Shown here: piece by piece, positions 1 to 8,332 of the stretch | Layout of the letters: the number at the start of each line of letters is the position of its first letter | How positions within the stretch are numbered: the first letter of the stretch is position 1 | DNA from: Bacteroidales bacterium | GTDB taxonomy: Bacteria; Bacteroidota; Bacteroidia; Bacteroidales; UBA12077 | NCBI GenBank assembly: GCA_030668615.1 | Contig: DAOUTQ010000003.1 | Span: forward strand, 1-44,447 | Direction of reading: 5' to 3' | DNA length: 44,447 bases | Translations under genes and position numbers: made by a program | Notes under the pieces: model-generated | Told to the model about the DNA's origin: nothing | Databases searched by the model: none | The model's input: only the letters and a program-made list of their open reading frames with translations

Positions 1-1041
1 AAACCTTGGGATAATAAGAAGCTTCTAGCAACAATTCTTTCTGCTTTTAACCTTAGTAGATCGAAACAAGAAATTGTTCAGTTAAAAAGCAAACAAGAAG
101 TTTTAGTTAAAGATATTGATCAATCTTATACTGAAATAATTGGCGAGTCGGATAATATGCTTGAACTTTATGGAATTATTGATAAAGTAGCACCAACAGA
201 TGCTAACATTCTTGTGCTTGGCGAAAATGGAACAGGAAAAGAGGTGGTAGCAAGAGCAATTCATAGGAAATCAAACAGATCAAACAACCTGTTTATTAAT
301 GTTGATTTGGGAGCTATTCCAGAGAGTTTATTTGAATCAGAGCTATTTGGGCATGTAAAAGGAGCTTTTACCGATGCCAAAGAAGATAGAGCAGGTCGCT
401 TTGAAATTGCAAATGGTGGAACTTTATTTTTAGATGAAATTGGAAATCTCTCTCTCCCATTGCAATCGAAACTGTTAACTGCAATACAAAAAAAGGAAGT
501 TACTCGAGTTGGTTCAAACAAGCCAATCCCTGTTGATATAAGACTTATCTGTGCTACAAATATGCATTTAAAAGAAATGGTTGATAAAAGTAAATTTCGA
601 CAAGATCTATATTTCAGAATAAATACTGTAGAAGTTCATGTGCCTCCATTAAGAGATAGGCTTGAAGATTTACCCTTGATTTCGGATCATTTTCTGGAAA
701 CATATCGAAAGAAATACAATAAGCAAGAAACAAAAATAAGCTCAGAAGCTTTTAAAAAACTTAAAAAATATAACTGGCCAGGAAATATTCGTGAACTTCA
801 ACATATTATTGAAAGAACAGTAATAATGAATAACGTCAACATACTTAATGCTAACGATTTTGTTTTAAATATTTCAGAAAGTACTTCTCTCAATAAGAAC
901 AATTTAAATTTAGAAGAAGTTGAAAAACAAACTATTGAAAGAGCATTAAAAAAGCACAATTTTAATGTTAGTGCTGCAGCAAAAGAGCTGGGCTTAGGTA
1001 GAACAACCATGTATCGTAAAATGACAAAATATGGATTTTAA
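1..1041 (+). CDS. NtrC-family sigma-54-dependent response regulator (5' end outside window)
   Basis: This is a transcription activator of the REC-AAA+-Fis type, which opens sigma-54 promoters when phosphorylated. The reading frame is open from base 1. The first visible residues (KPWDNKKLL) look like the end of a receiver domain, with the KPW lysine common there, so the missing part is most of the receiver domain. Numbering from base 1, the Walker A motif GENGTGKE is at residues 74-81, the sigma-54 contact loop reads GAFTDA (121-126) instead of the usual GAFTGA, and Walker B is FLDE at about 144. A Fis-type helix-turn-helix closes the protein. It overlaps the histidine kinase gene by 11 bases, so the two form a co-translated two-component pair. 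The input signal and target promoters cannot be read from the sequence. Confidence 0.93.
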   Translation, partial: KPWDNKKLLATILSAFNLSRSKQEIVQLKSKQEVLVKDIDQSYTEIIGESDNMLELYGIIDKVAPTDANILVLGENGTGKEVVARAIHRKSNRSNNLFINVDLGAIPESLFESELFGHVKGAFTDAKEDRAGRFEIANGGTLFLDEIGNLSLPLQSKLLTAIQKKEVTRVGSNKPIPVDIRLICATNMHLKEMVDKSKFRQDLYFRINTVEVHVPPLRDRLEDLPLISDHFLETYRKKYNKQETKISSEAFKKLKKYNWPGNIRELQHIIERTVIMNNVNILNANDFVLNISESTSLNKNNLNLEEVEKQTIERALKKHNFNVSAAAKELGLGRTTMYRKMTKYGF

Positions 1042-2383
1042 AAACTTCCGATTCGGACTTCTGATAAGAACAATTCTTCTTGGAGTATTTATATTTTTCA
1101 CAATCTATTCCTCATATAAAAATGAATGGTATGTTACCATGATTGTATCTGCTGTATTTTCAGTTGTATTTTTCATTGAAATAATTCGTTATGCAGAAAA
1201 ATATAAACGTAGCTTAAGTGAATTTCTTATATCTATAAAATCAAGAGATTTTATTAGTTCGTCAAATATAATTGCTGATAAAACAACCAGAGATATTTTG
1301 CGTGAAGCGTACGACTCAATATTAGATGAATTCAAGAATATACGAATTGATAAGGAAGTTCAGTATCATTATTTAAAAACAATGATAGAACATGTTAAAA
1401 TTGCTCTATTTAGTTTCGATGAAACAGGGAAAATTCAGTTTATAAATAAAACTGCATCTGAACTCTTAAATGCATATAGTAACCAAAATATTTCTAAAAT
1501 TGGAAGTATTGATTCAAATCTCCACAAATTAATTAAAGATTTAAAATCCGGAGAAAGTGAGCTGTTAAAGCTAAAATTAAACGATACTATATTACACCTA
1601 TCAGTTTATGCTACAGAAATAAAAATTCAGAAGAAATCAATCAAATTAATATCATTACAAAATATTAAACAGGAGTTGGAGTATCAAGAACTGGAATCGT
1701 GGCAAAAGCTAATTCGTGTATTAACACACGAAATTATGAACTCAGTCACTCCTATTTCATCACTTAGTAATTCAATTAACGAAACACTCAGTGAAACAAA
1801 CGGAAAAAAATCAGAGTTGCAAAAAATTACCGATGATGATTTTGAAGACATTGTCTCAAGTATAAAAACCATAGAGAACCGCAGTAAGGGACTCCTTAAA
1901 TTTGTTTCATCGTATAAACAACTTACTAAAATTCCACATCCTGATTTAAAAGAAATTAATCTTTCAGAGCTAATTAATCATTGCCAAACGCTTTTAAAAC
2001 AGAAATTCAAAGAGTTGAATATAGAGTTTAAATTCAACAATTATAAAGAGCAATTAAATTGCTTTGCCGATTATGACCTAATAGAACAGGTAATTATAAA
2101 TCTTCTTATAAACGCAATTGATGCAGTTAAAAATCAGGAAAATCCGCAGATTTCTGTTGATATTAAGAATGATATGAATAAATTTAGAATCAGCATTAAG
2201 GATAATGGCAAAGGAATTGATCCTGAAGAGATTGACAAGATCTTTATTCCTTTTTACACAACAAAAAAAGAAGGTTCGGGAATTGGATTAAGTTTATCAC
2301 GACAAATAATGCGTTTGCATAAAGGCAATATTCAGGTAAACTCTATTATAGGAAAAGGAACTGAATTTGTGTTAGAATTATAA
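1031..2383 (+). CDS. Sensor histidine kinase (NtrB/NtrY-like)
   Basis: This is a membrane sensor kinase that should autophosphorylate and pass phosphate to the preceding response regulator. Two hydrophobic segments lie in the first 50 residues, separated by a very short loop, so there is almost no periplasmic sensor domain. A PAS-like region follows (about 115-205). The H-box HEIMNSVTP has the phospho-acceptor His at residue 233. The ATPase part shows the N-box (NLLINAIDAV, about 355-365), a DNGKGI G1 box and a GSGIGLSLS G2 box near the C-terminus. The start overlaps the end of the regulator gene, in a regulator-first order. Intracellular or membrane-derived signals are more likely inputs than an external ligand, because the extracytoplasmic loop is so small. 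Confidence 0.93.
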   Translation: MDFKNFRFGLLIRTILLGVFIFFTIYSSYKNEWYVTMIVSAVFSVVFFIEIIRYAEKYKRSLSEFLISIKSRDFISSSNIIADKTTRDILREAYDSILDEFKNIRIDKEVQYHYLKTMIEHVKIALFSFDETGKIQFINKTASELLNAYSNQNISKIGSIDSNLHKLIKDLKSGESELLKLKLNDTILHLSVYATEIKIQKKSIKLISLQNIKQELEYQELESWQKLIRVLTHEIMNSVTPISSLSNSINETLSETNGKKSELQKITDDDFEDIVSSIKTIENRSKGLLKFVSSYKQLTKIPHPDLKEINLSELINHCQTLLKQKFKELNIEFKFNNYKEQLNCFADYDLIEQVIINLLINAIDAVKNQENPQISVDIKNDMNKFRISIKDNGKGIDPEEIDKIFIPFYTTKKEGSGIGLSLSRQIMRLHKGNIQVNSIIGKGTEFVLEL

Positions 2384-2384
2384 A

Positions 2385-2423
2385 AAAAGCAGGCTGTTTT
2401 TTAATTAGAAACTGCCTGCTTTT
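2385..2423. terminator. Bidirectional intrinsic terminator
   Basis: An inverted repeat (AAAAGCAGGC at 2385-2394 against GCCTGCTTTT at 2414-2423) extends inward through GTTT/AAAC after one T-T mismatch. It has an A-run on the left and a T-run on the right. It lies between the convergent kinase and S9 peptidase genes and can end transcription from both sides. Confidence 0.85.
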
Positions 2424-2471
2424 CAATATAGAAATATAAGGAATTATATTTTCCCTTTTACATTTTCTTAA

Positions 2472-4364
2472 TTACTCTTCGTTTTTCTTTAAATATTTAT
2501 CTAAAAATTCCAGAATCTTTTTATTTGATTCAATCTGGTTATCTTTCTTTCTAAATCCATGACCTTCATCCTCAAATATCACATATTCTACGGGAACACC
2601 GTTCGCTTTTGCTTTTTCAACTATTTCATCAGACTCAATCTGTAAAACTCTTGGGTCGTTTGCTCCCTGGAGAACCATAAATGGTTTTTGAATCTTATCC
2701 GCATGAAATAAAGGAGAAATATTATACAAATAAACAGAATCTTCATATGGATTGCCCATCTCTTTATATAAAGCATTTCTAAAATCTTCCCACCAGGCAG
2801 GAATACTTTTTAGAGTACGTAACCAATTTGTTACACCAAATATATTTACCCCAACTTCAAATTCTTCAGGAGCAAATGTCATTGCTGCAGCAACCATATA
2901 ACCGCCATATGATCCTCCCATAATACCAATCTTATCAGGATCAACAACTCCTGTTTCTTCAAGAAATGCTTTAGCGTAGATACAATCTTTTAAATCATGA
3001 TCACCATGTTTTCTGTCATCTAAAGAATAGAAGGTTTTTCCATAACCGCTACTACCTCTATTATTTACATCAATAACCGCATAACCATGATTAACAAGAT
3101 ATTGAATTGATGATCTGTATCCTACACGAGCTTGCCCTCCGGGTCCACCATGAACATTAACTAAAGCAGGAACCTTATTCTTTTTTGAAGCTTGATGCGG
3201 AAGGTATAGTACTGCAGGAATTTCAAGTCCATCAAAAGATTTATATCGTACAACAGATGAGCTTACTAAATCATCTGAATTTATTTCCGGATTTAAAGTA
3301 TTTGTTAATTGCTTGTATTCATTGGTTTCTAAATTAAGAAAATAAAGATTGCTCGGACTTATTGAACTTGATGCGTAAAAGGTCATAAATTTCTCGCTCA
3401 TTGAGATTCTTACTGAACTAATATTTAAATCTTCGAATTTAGGTAAAACAATTTCTTCTCCAGAAGCTGTGTCAAATATTTTAATTACTGTTTTTGAATC
3501 CCAATTAATACCTACTACCCTATATTTGCCATTATAAGAATGATAAGCATACATAATATCCCAACCAAAATCATAAATCTTTTCTACTTCCTCAGTTTCT
3601 AAATTCATTTTTGCCAAATATGTAAACTCACTGTTTTCATCAGTCAGAAAAAATAATTCTTTACCATCAGAACTAAAATCAACAGGGCGATAAGTTATTT
3701 CACCTTCATGCTTCGATAATAATCTGAGTTCTTCAGTTTCTCTATTATACAGATACATATTGTTATTTGTAGTAGTAATTGTTTTTGTAAAAGCAACAAG
3801 ATTTTTATCGTTTGATATGGTACTTATGTTATGTCCCACTATATTCTCATATATCATATCATATTCCATACTTTCTACATTCATCTCATAATAATCCTCA
3901 AACTTAGGATCTCTTTTATTCGATGAAAAGAAAAAGCTTTCCCTATCGTGACTCCATCCGAGAAAGTTTACACGTGCTCCTTCAAAAGGAATAAGATCAT
4001 CAAAACTCCCTTCATTGTCAAGTAAATAAATATGCGTTATTTCATTACCAGCTTGATCAGATCTAAATAATATTCTTTCGTCATTTGGAAAATAACTTGT
4101 AGCAAATGACGATTCATCACGATTAGTTAATTGCTTTGTTTCTCCATCTTCAATACCTATTTCATACAAATTATAGATTCCGCTTTCATTGCTGGAAAAA
4201 AGTATTTTTGATTCATCAGAAGAGAATGAACTTCCAAAAATTGAAGTAGTATTCATAAACTGTTCAATGGTGTATTGAGTTACTTCTTTCTCTTTCTGTA
4301 ATGAGCTACAAGAAAAAGTAAATAACGCAATACCGAGAATTAATATAATACTAAGTCTTTTCAT
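2472..4364 (-). CDS. S9 family prolyl oligopeptidase-type peptidase, lipoprotein
   Basis: This is an exported serine peptidase of the S9 (prolyl oligopeptidase/acylaminoacyl peptidase) family, cleaving short peptides in the periplasm or at the outer surface. The N-terminus is a lipoprotein signal with a lipobox ending FTFSC. A beta-propeller made of WD40/TolB-like repeats fills about residues 35-370. The alpha/beta-hydrolase domain carries the nucleophile in GGSYGG (Ser485), the acid in GANDPRV (Asp570) and the base in EGHGF (His602), a complete triad. The length of 630 residues suits the family. It is transcribed alone, facing away from the desulfurase-SelD gene, and is preceded by a -7 type box at 4480-4487. 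The substrate preference is unknown. Confidence 0.93.
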   Translation of the reverse strand: MKRLSIILILGIALFTFSCSSLQKEKEVTQYTIEQFMNTTSIFGSSFSSDESKILFSSNESGIYNLYEIGIEDGETKQLTNRDESSFATSYFPNDERILFRSDQAGNEITHIYLLDNEGSFDDLIPFEGARVNFLGWSHDRESFFFSSNKRDPKFEDYYEMNVESMEYDMIYENIVGHNISTISNDKNLVAFTKTITTTNNNMYLYNRETEELRLLSKHEGEITYRPVDFSSDGKELFFLTDENSEFTYLAKMNLETEEVEKIYDFGWDIMYAYHSYNGKYRVVGINWDSKTVIKIFDTASGEEIVLPKFEDLNISSVRISMSEKFMTFYASSSISPSNLYFLNLETNEYKQLTNTLNPEINSDDLVSSSVVRYKSFDGLEIPAVLYLPHQASKKNKVPALVNVHGGPGGQARVGYRSSIQYLVNHGYAVIDVNNRGSSGYGKTFYSLDDRKHGDHDLKDCIYAKAFLEETGVVDPDKIGIMGGSYGGYMVAAAMTFAPEEFEVGVNIFGVTNWLRTLKSIPAWWEDFRNALYKEMGNPYEDSVYLYNISPLFHADKIQKPFMVLQGANDPRVLQIESDEIVEKAKANGVPVEYVIFEDEGHGFRKKDNQIESNKKILEFLDKYLKKNEE

Positions 4365-4479
4365 AACATTTTTTTTAGGTTTTATAATATTTAGGCTAAG
4401 TTAAAAAAACTAATACAGAAAGTAAATTCCTTAGAATTTAATCCGATAAATAATGAGTTGTTATTATAAATTGGCTAAA

Positions 4480-4487
4480 CAAAAGTA
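4480..4487 (-). promoter_or_regulatory. Putative -7 box of the S9 peptidase promoter
   Basis: Read on the minus strand this is TACTTTTG, an exact match to the Bacteroidota -7 consensus TAnnTTTG, about 115 bases ahead of the peptidase start. No good TTTG -33 element is seen at the usual 19-21 base spacing. Confidence 0.4.
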
Positions 4488-4544
4488 ACAACAGTATGAA
4501 TTCATATAACTTTTGTAAATTTACATTGAAATAAAAATAAAGAA

Positions 4545-6764
4545 ATGAAAATATATCTCGATTATAATGCTACCACTCCTATTGATAAGGAAGTAGCACA
4601 AGCAATGCAGCCCTATTTAGCAGATTATTTTGGAAATCCATCAAGCTCACATAGTTTTGGAATTGAAACAAAAAAAGCTGTTGAAAATGCACGAAAGCAA
4701 GTAGCCAATCTGATCAATTGCAAACCCAACGAAATAATATTCACAAGTGGAGGTTCTGAATCGAACAATTATGCAATTAAAGGAATTGCTTATGCTTATG
4801 AAAACCGTGGTAATCATATTATAACCTCAACAATTGAGCATCCTGCAGTAAGCGAAGTATGTAAATACCTAGAAAGAAAAGGATTTCGAATTTCATATAT
4901 TCCTGTTGACGAAAATGGAGTAATCGATCTAAAAAAGCTTGAAGATGAAATTACCAAACAAACGATTTTAATAACTGTAATGCATGCCAATAATGAAATT
5001 GGAACTATTCAACCTATTTCTGAAATAGCAAAAATAGCGTCCAAAAACAGTATTTATTTTCATACCGATGCAGCACAATCTGCCGGTAAATACCCTATTG
5101 ATGTAAAAGAACTCGGTATTGATTTACTTTCTATTGCCGGTCATAAAATGTATGCACCTAAAGGTATTGGTGCTTTATATATCAAGGAAGGAATTCAACT
5201 TGAAAAACTTATTCATGGTGCCGACCACGAACAAAACAAACGTGCAGGTACTGAAAATGTTTTGGAAATTGTCGGGCTTGGAAAAGCTTGTGATATTGCT
5301 CATCGTTATTTATACCGCAATATTACACATATGCAAACAGTACGAAATCTGCTTTATAAAAATCTGAAAGAAGCCTTACCTAATATCAAATTAAATGGTC
5401 ATCCTCAAAATGGATTACCAAATACACTTAATGTCAGTTTTCCTAAAATTGAAGCCAATATTCTTTTAAATGAACTTGAAAGCAAAGGAATAGCTGCATC
5501 GGCGGGTGCTGCATGCCATACAGATTCTATAGATGTATCGCCTGTTTTAACTGCTATAAAACTGAATTCGGAATATGCTATGGGAACCATCCGTTTCTCG
5601 GTTGGGAAAAATACTACTGAACAGGAAATAAACAAAGCTTCTAATATTATTATTGAAACAGCTAATCAATTTTATTCTGAAGACAAAGAAGTCGCCATTA
5701 ATCCGGAACAAGATTTCTCTGATATAAAACTTACAAAGTATACTCAGGGAATGGGTTGTGCGTGTAAACTAAGACCTCAGGAACTTGAGAAAATTCTAAA
5801 AGAAATACCTTCAAATACAAATCCACAAATTTTAGTAGATACATCAAATTCAGACGATGCTGCGGTATATAAAATTAACGATGAAATAGCTCTAATTCAA
5901 ACAGTTGACTTCTTTACTCCTGTTGCCGATAATCCATACGATTTTGGTGCAATAGCAGCAGCAAATGCATTAAGCGATGTTTATGCAATGGGTGCTAAAC
6001 CTATTTTTGCATTGAATATTGTTGGTTTTCCATCGAACAGATTACCAATGGAAGTATTGAAACAAATTCTTAAAGGAGCTCAAGATAAAGCAGCAGAAGC
6101 CGGAATAAGCATTATTGGAGGTCATTCAATTGATGATCCGGAACCAAAATTTGGAATGGTTGTTAACGGACTTGCGCATCCTGAGAAATTATGGACTAAC
6201 TCCGGTGCAAAAAAAGGAGATGCAATTATACTTACGAAACCAATTGGAACCGGAATAATTGCAACAGCTCTTAAGCGTGGACTTGTTAATAAAGAAACCG
6301 AAAAGTTTGTTGTTAAAATTATGTCGGAACTTAACAAATATGCTGCTGATATTATTGCTGATTATGAAATAAGTTCTTGTACTGATGTTACAGGATTTGG
6401 ATTAATTGGCCACTTAAGCGAAATTAGTATTGCCAGCAAAACAGATGTTGAAATTATTGCTACTAATGTTCCTGTTATTAAAGAAGCACGTGAATTTGCC
6501 ACAAGCAATATAATTCCGGGAGGAACCATAAACAATATGAATCATTTTTCGAAATACGTAGAATGGGCTGATAATATAGCAGAAATAGATAGAACTATAT
6601 TATGCGATGCACAAACTTCAGGTGGATTATTATTTACAATAGCTTCTGAATATAAAGATGATATTATTAAAAAACTGAAAGAATCAGGCATTGAATTTGC
6701 TACACATATTGGAAATTGTATTTCAGAAGGAAATGGTTTAATTTCTGTTAAAAAATCAAGCTAA
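4545..6764 (+). CDS. selD: Cysteine desulfurase (NifS-like) fused to selenide, water dikinase (SelD)
   Basis: This protein has two complete enzymes in one chain. Residues 1 to about 380 are a PLP-dependent NifS/IscS-type desulfurase or selenocysteine lyase: the TSGGSESNN motif, HTDAAQ, the PLP lysine Lys201 in GHKMYAPKG, and the catalytic Cys324 in the loop SAGAACHTD. Residues from about 393 to 739 are SelD, which makes selenophosphate from selenide and ATP: MGCACK with Cys405, Cys407 and Lys408 at the usual active-site position, GGHSIDDPEPKFG, and the C-terminal DAQTSGGL segment. The linker is about 15 residues. The expected role is to draw selenium from selenocysteine and hand it directly to SelD. 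No selA, selB, selC or mnmH lies in the window, so the use of the selenophosphate (selenoprotein or selenouridine tRNA) cannot be told. There is no in-frame TGA; the SelD residue is an ordinary Cys. Confidence 0.95.
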   Translation: MKIYLDYNATTPIDKEVAQAMQPYLADYFGNPSSSHSFGIETKKAVENARKQVANLINCKPNEIIFTSGGSESNNYAIKGIAYAYENRGNHIITSTIEHPAVSEVCKYLERKGFRISYIPVDENGVIDLKKLEDEITKQTILITVMHANNEIGTIQPISEIAKIASKNSIYFHTDAAQSAGKYPIDVKELGIDLLSIAGHKMYAPKGIGALYIKEGIQLEKLIHGADHEQNKRAGTENVLEIVGLGKACDIAHRYLYRNITHMQTVRNLLYKNLKEALPNIKLNGHPQNGLPNTLNVSFPKIEANILLNELESKGIAASAGAACHTDSIDVSPVLTAIKLNSEYAMGTIRFSVGKNTTEQEINKASNIIIETANQFYSEDKEVAINPEQDFSDIKLTKYTQGMGCACKLRPQELEKILKEIPSNTNPQILVDTSNSDDAAVYKINDEIALIQTVDFFTPVADNPYDFGAIAAANALSDVYAMGAKPIFALNIVGFPSNRLPMEVLKQILKGAQDKAAEAGISIIGGHSIDDPEPKFGMVVNGLAHPEKLWTNSGAKKGDAIILTKPIGTGIIATALKRGLVNKETEKFVVKIMSELNKYAADIIADYEISSCTDVTGFGLIGHLSEISIASKTDVEIIATNVPVIKEAREFATSNIIPGGTINNMNHFSKYVEWADNIAEIDRTILCDAQTSGGLLFTIASEYKDDIIKKLKESGIEFATHIGNCISEGNGLISVKKSS

Positions 6765-6824
6765 TTGAGGATTTTGTAAAACAATTTAATCCTGATTTCG
6801 TTTTCATGTAAACCAATTCTTAAA

Positions 6825-7313
6825 ATGATGAAAAAGACAGTATTGATATTCATTTTTATATCTTTCTATTTAACCGGCTTTGCTCAGGATAATATACCTG
6901 AACTGAATTTACAAATCTTAGAATATGTTAAATCTGTAGAAGGAAAAAAGGTTGATCGTGGTGAGTGTTGGGACCTTGCTAATCAAGCATTAAAATTGGT
7001 TAATGCCGATTGGGACAAAGCTTTCGTATATGGAGATAAAGTTGATCCAAAGAAAGATAAAATATTTCCAGGTGATTTAATTCAGTTTGATAATATAAAG
7101 ATCAAGTATACAGAAGGAAATACAACTTACACAGAAACTATGGGTCAACACACCGCTATTGTATATAAAGTTTTAGGAGATGGAATTTTTGAAATTGCAC
7201 ATCAAAACAATGGATTTTCGGGAAAAAAAGTGGGTGTTAGCAAATTGAATATAAATTATATAATCAACGGGAAAATATACTTTTACAGACCCACAAAAAC
7301 ACTGGGAAATTAG
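6825..7313 (+). CDS. Small exported protein with a CHAP/NlpC-like Cys-His arrangement
   Basis: The first 20 residues are a clear signal peptide ending in GFAQ. The mature part has an ordered set of residues resembling a CHAP or NlpC/P60 cysteine amidase: Cys48 in RGECWDLANQAL, then a PGDLIQF strand, His109 in GQHTAIVYK and His126-Gln-Asn in EIAHQNN. This is the order Cys, Gly-Asp, His, polar residue used by such hydrolases. If active it would cut peptide bonds in peptidoglycan stems or similar substrates in the periplasm. At 162 residues it is essentially a single catalytic domain. It follows the SelD gene by 60 bases with no obvious terminator between, but no functional link is evident. I do not recognise the exact family; the catalytic role is an inference from spacing of motifs. 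Confidence 0.75.
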   Translation: MMKKTVLIFIFISFYLTGFAQDNIPELNLQILEYVKSVEGKKVDRGECWDLANQALKLVNADWDKAFVYGDKVDPKKDKIFPGDLIQFDNIKIKYTEGNTTYTETMGQHTAIVYKVLGDGIFEIAHQNNGFSGKKVGVSKLNINYIINGKIYFYRPTKTLGN

Positions 7314-7403
7314 TTTTTCAAACATTAAAATACAAACTGGTTTGCGGTAATAACCGACTCTAAGAGCTTCCTAATTATAGCATTTTCGCTCAAATGTTAA
7401 AAC

Positions 7404-8141
7404 TCATTTATTTTCAATTAAACACGTCTGCATAACAGCAGGTATAATATTACCATAATAGTCTTTATCATCTTGCCGATAACTTAATACTGTTTTACAA
7501 TTTAATGAAAACGGAGCAGCATCTAAAAATACTCCTGAAGTAAAAAGATTTTGCAACCTAATATACCCACCAGTAATCTTATCATCATTTTTTTGCTTTG
7601 GATTAACGGGTACGTGTTCTGTAATAATTACAAACCTAAATTTCTTTGTTTTTCTGATTATTTCAGAAATTTGAGCATTACTTAAATGTTGCAGAACTTG
7701 TCTGATAATGCATAAATCAGCTTCAGGATACTGTTCATTATTAATGGCATCCATGTGCATAAATCTCACATTTTCTTTACTATATGAAGCCGTGAGATAT
7801 TCGGTTAAATCTTTTACTATATCAGTTCCGGTATATTGTATATCCGATTTACCAAGGACAGATTTCATTATCGTAAAATCACCACATCCTATCTCGAATA
7901 TGCTTTTAATCTCAAATTCATTAATGAAATTTCTCAAAATCTCAATGTACTTTTCAACCCTGGAGTCTATTGTTCCAGAGCCAGAACAATACTGTCTTCC
8001 GTCTGGGGCTTTTCCCCATAGATTCTTATTATAAATTTCGTTAAAAATTTCTTCACGGGATTTAATTCTGTTTTTTGTACTAATATAAAAACGCATAAAC
8101 CAACCTGGAATTAATTTCTTTATAATATTTTTCATTGTCAT
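7404..8141 (-). CDS. SAM-dependent class I methyltransferase
   Basis: The glycine-rich SAM motif (IFEIGCGDFTIMKSVL) lies about 80 residues in, followed by an acidic end of strand 2 (YTGTDIVKDL) and a motif IV-like stretch (ADLCIIRQVLQHLSN), a typical class I Rossmann methyltransferase. The N-terminal 60 residues are basic and aromatic, with an NLWG..PDGRQYCSGSGT segment of the kind seen in methyltransferases placed among polysaccharide or glycosyltransferase genes, but no such genes are next to it here. The frame also offers GTG at 8147 and ATG at 8135; ATG at 8141 is chosen, without a ribosome-binding site to decide. Substrate unknown. Confidence 0.85.
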   Translation of the reverse strand: MTMKNIIKKLIPGWFMRFYISTKNRIKSREEIFNEIYNKNLWGKAPDGRQYCSGSGTIDSRVEKYIEILRNFINEFEIKSIFEIGCGDFTIMKSVLGKSDIQYTGTDIVKDLTEYLTASYSKENVRFMHMDAINNEQYPEADLCIIRQVLQHLSNAQISEIIRKTKKFRFVIITEHVPVNPKQKNDDKITGGYIRLQNLFTSGVFLDAAPFSLNCKTVLSYRQDDKDYYGNIIPAVMQTCLIENK

Positions 8142-8201
8142 ATGCACATTGATTTCTGCTGACTAAATAATACCGGTAATTTATTTTTTCCTAAACAGGG
8201 A

Positions 8202-8332
8202 GTTATACCGTTTATTATTCAAGTTGTCATATTTGTGAAAAACAAATATGGATTGAATATATAACGGCATTAACCATTCTAATCTTCAAAACAACACATT
8301 ATATGCGACATTTTGAAGAAGAATTGGTATTA
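8202..8332 (+). repeat. ~130 bp hairpin-forming dispersed repeat, copy 1
   Basis: This matches 12666-12795 over its whole length, best over the first ~80 bases (about seven differences) and the last ~26 (two differences). The first half is an imperfect hairpin centred on CATATTTG/CAAATATG with outer arms CCGTTTA.TATTCAA and TTGAATA..AACGG. The ends carry short imperfect inverted repeats (TTATACC / GGTATTA). This copy fills the gap between the methyltransferase and TPR genes, and its last three bases are the stop codon of the TPR gene. The structure suggests a MITE-like or REP-like element; no encoded protein. Confidence 0.75.

Noticed and set aside
5757..5765. Selenocysteine codon in the SelD active site
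   Set aside because: The active-site codons are TGT, GCG and TGT, with no TGA.
6768..6793. Weak stem-loop after the SelD fusion gene as terminator
   Set aside because: AGGATT/AATCCT arms are separated by 14 bases and no T-run follows.
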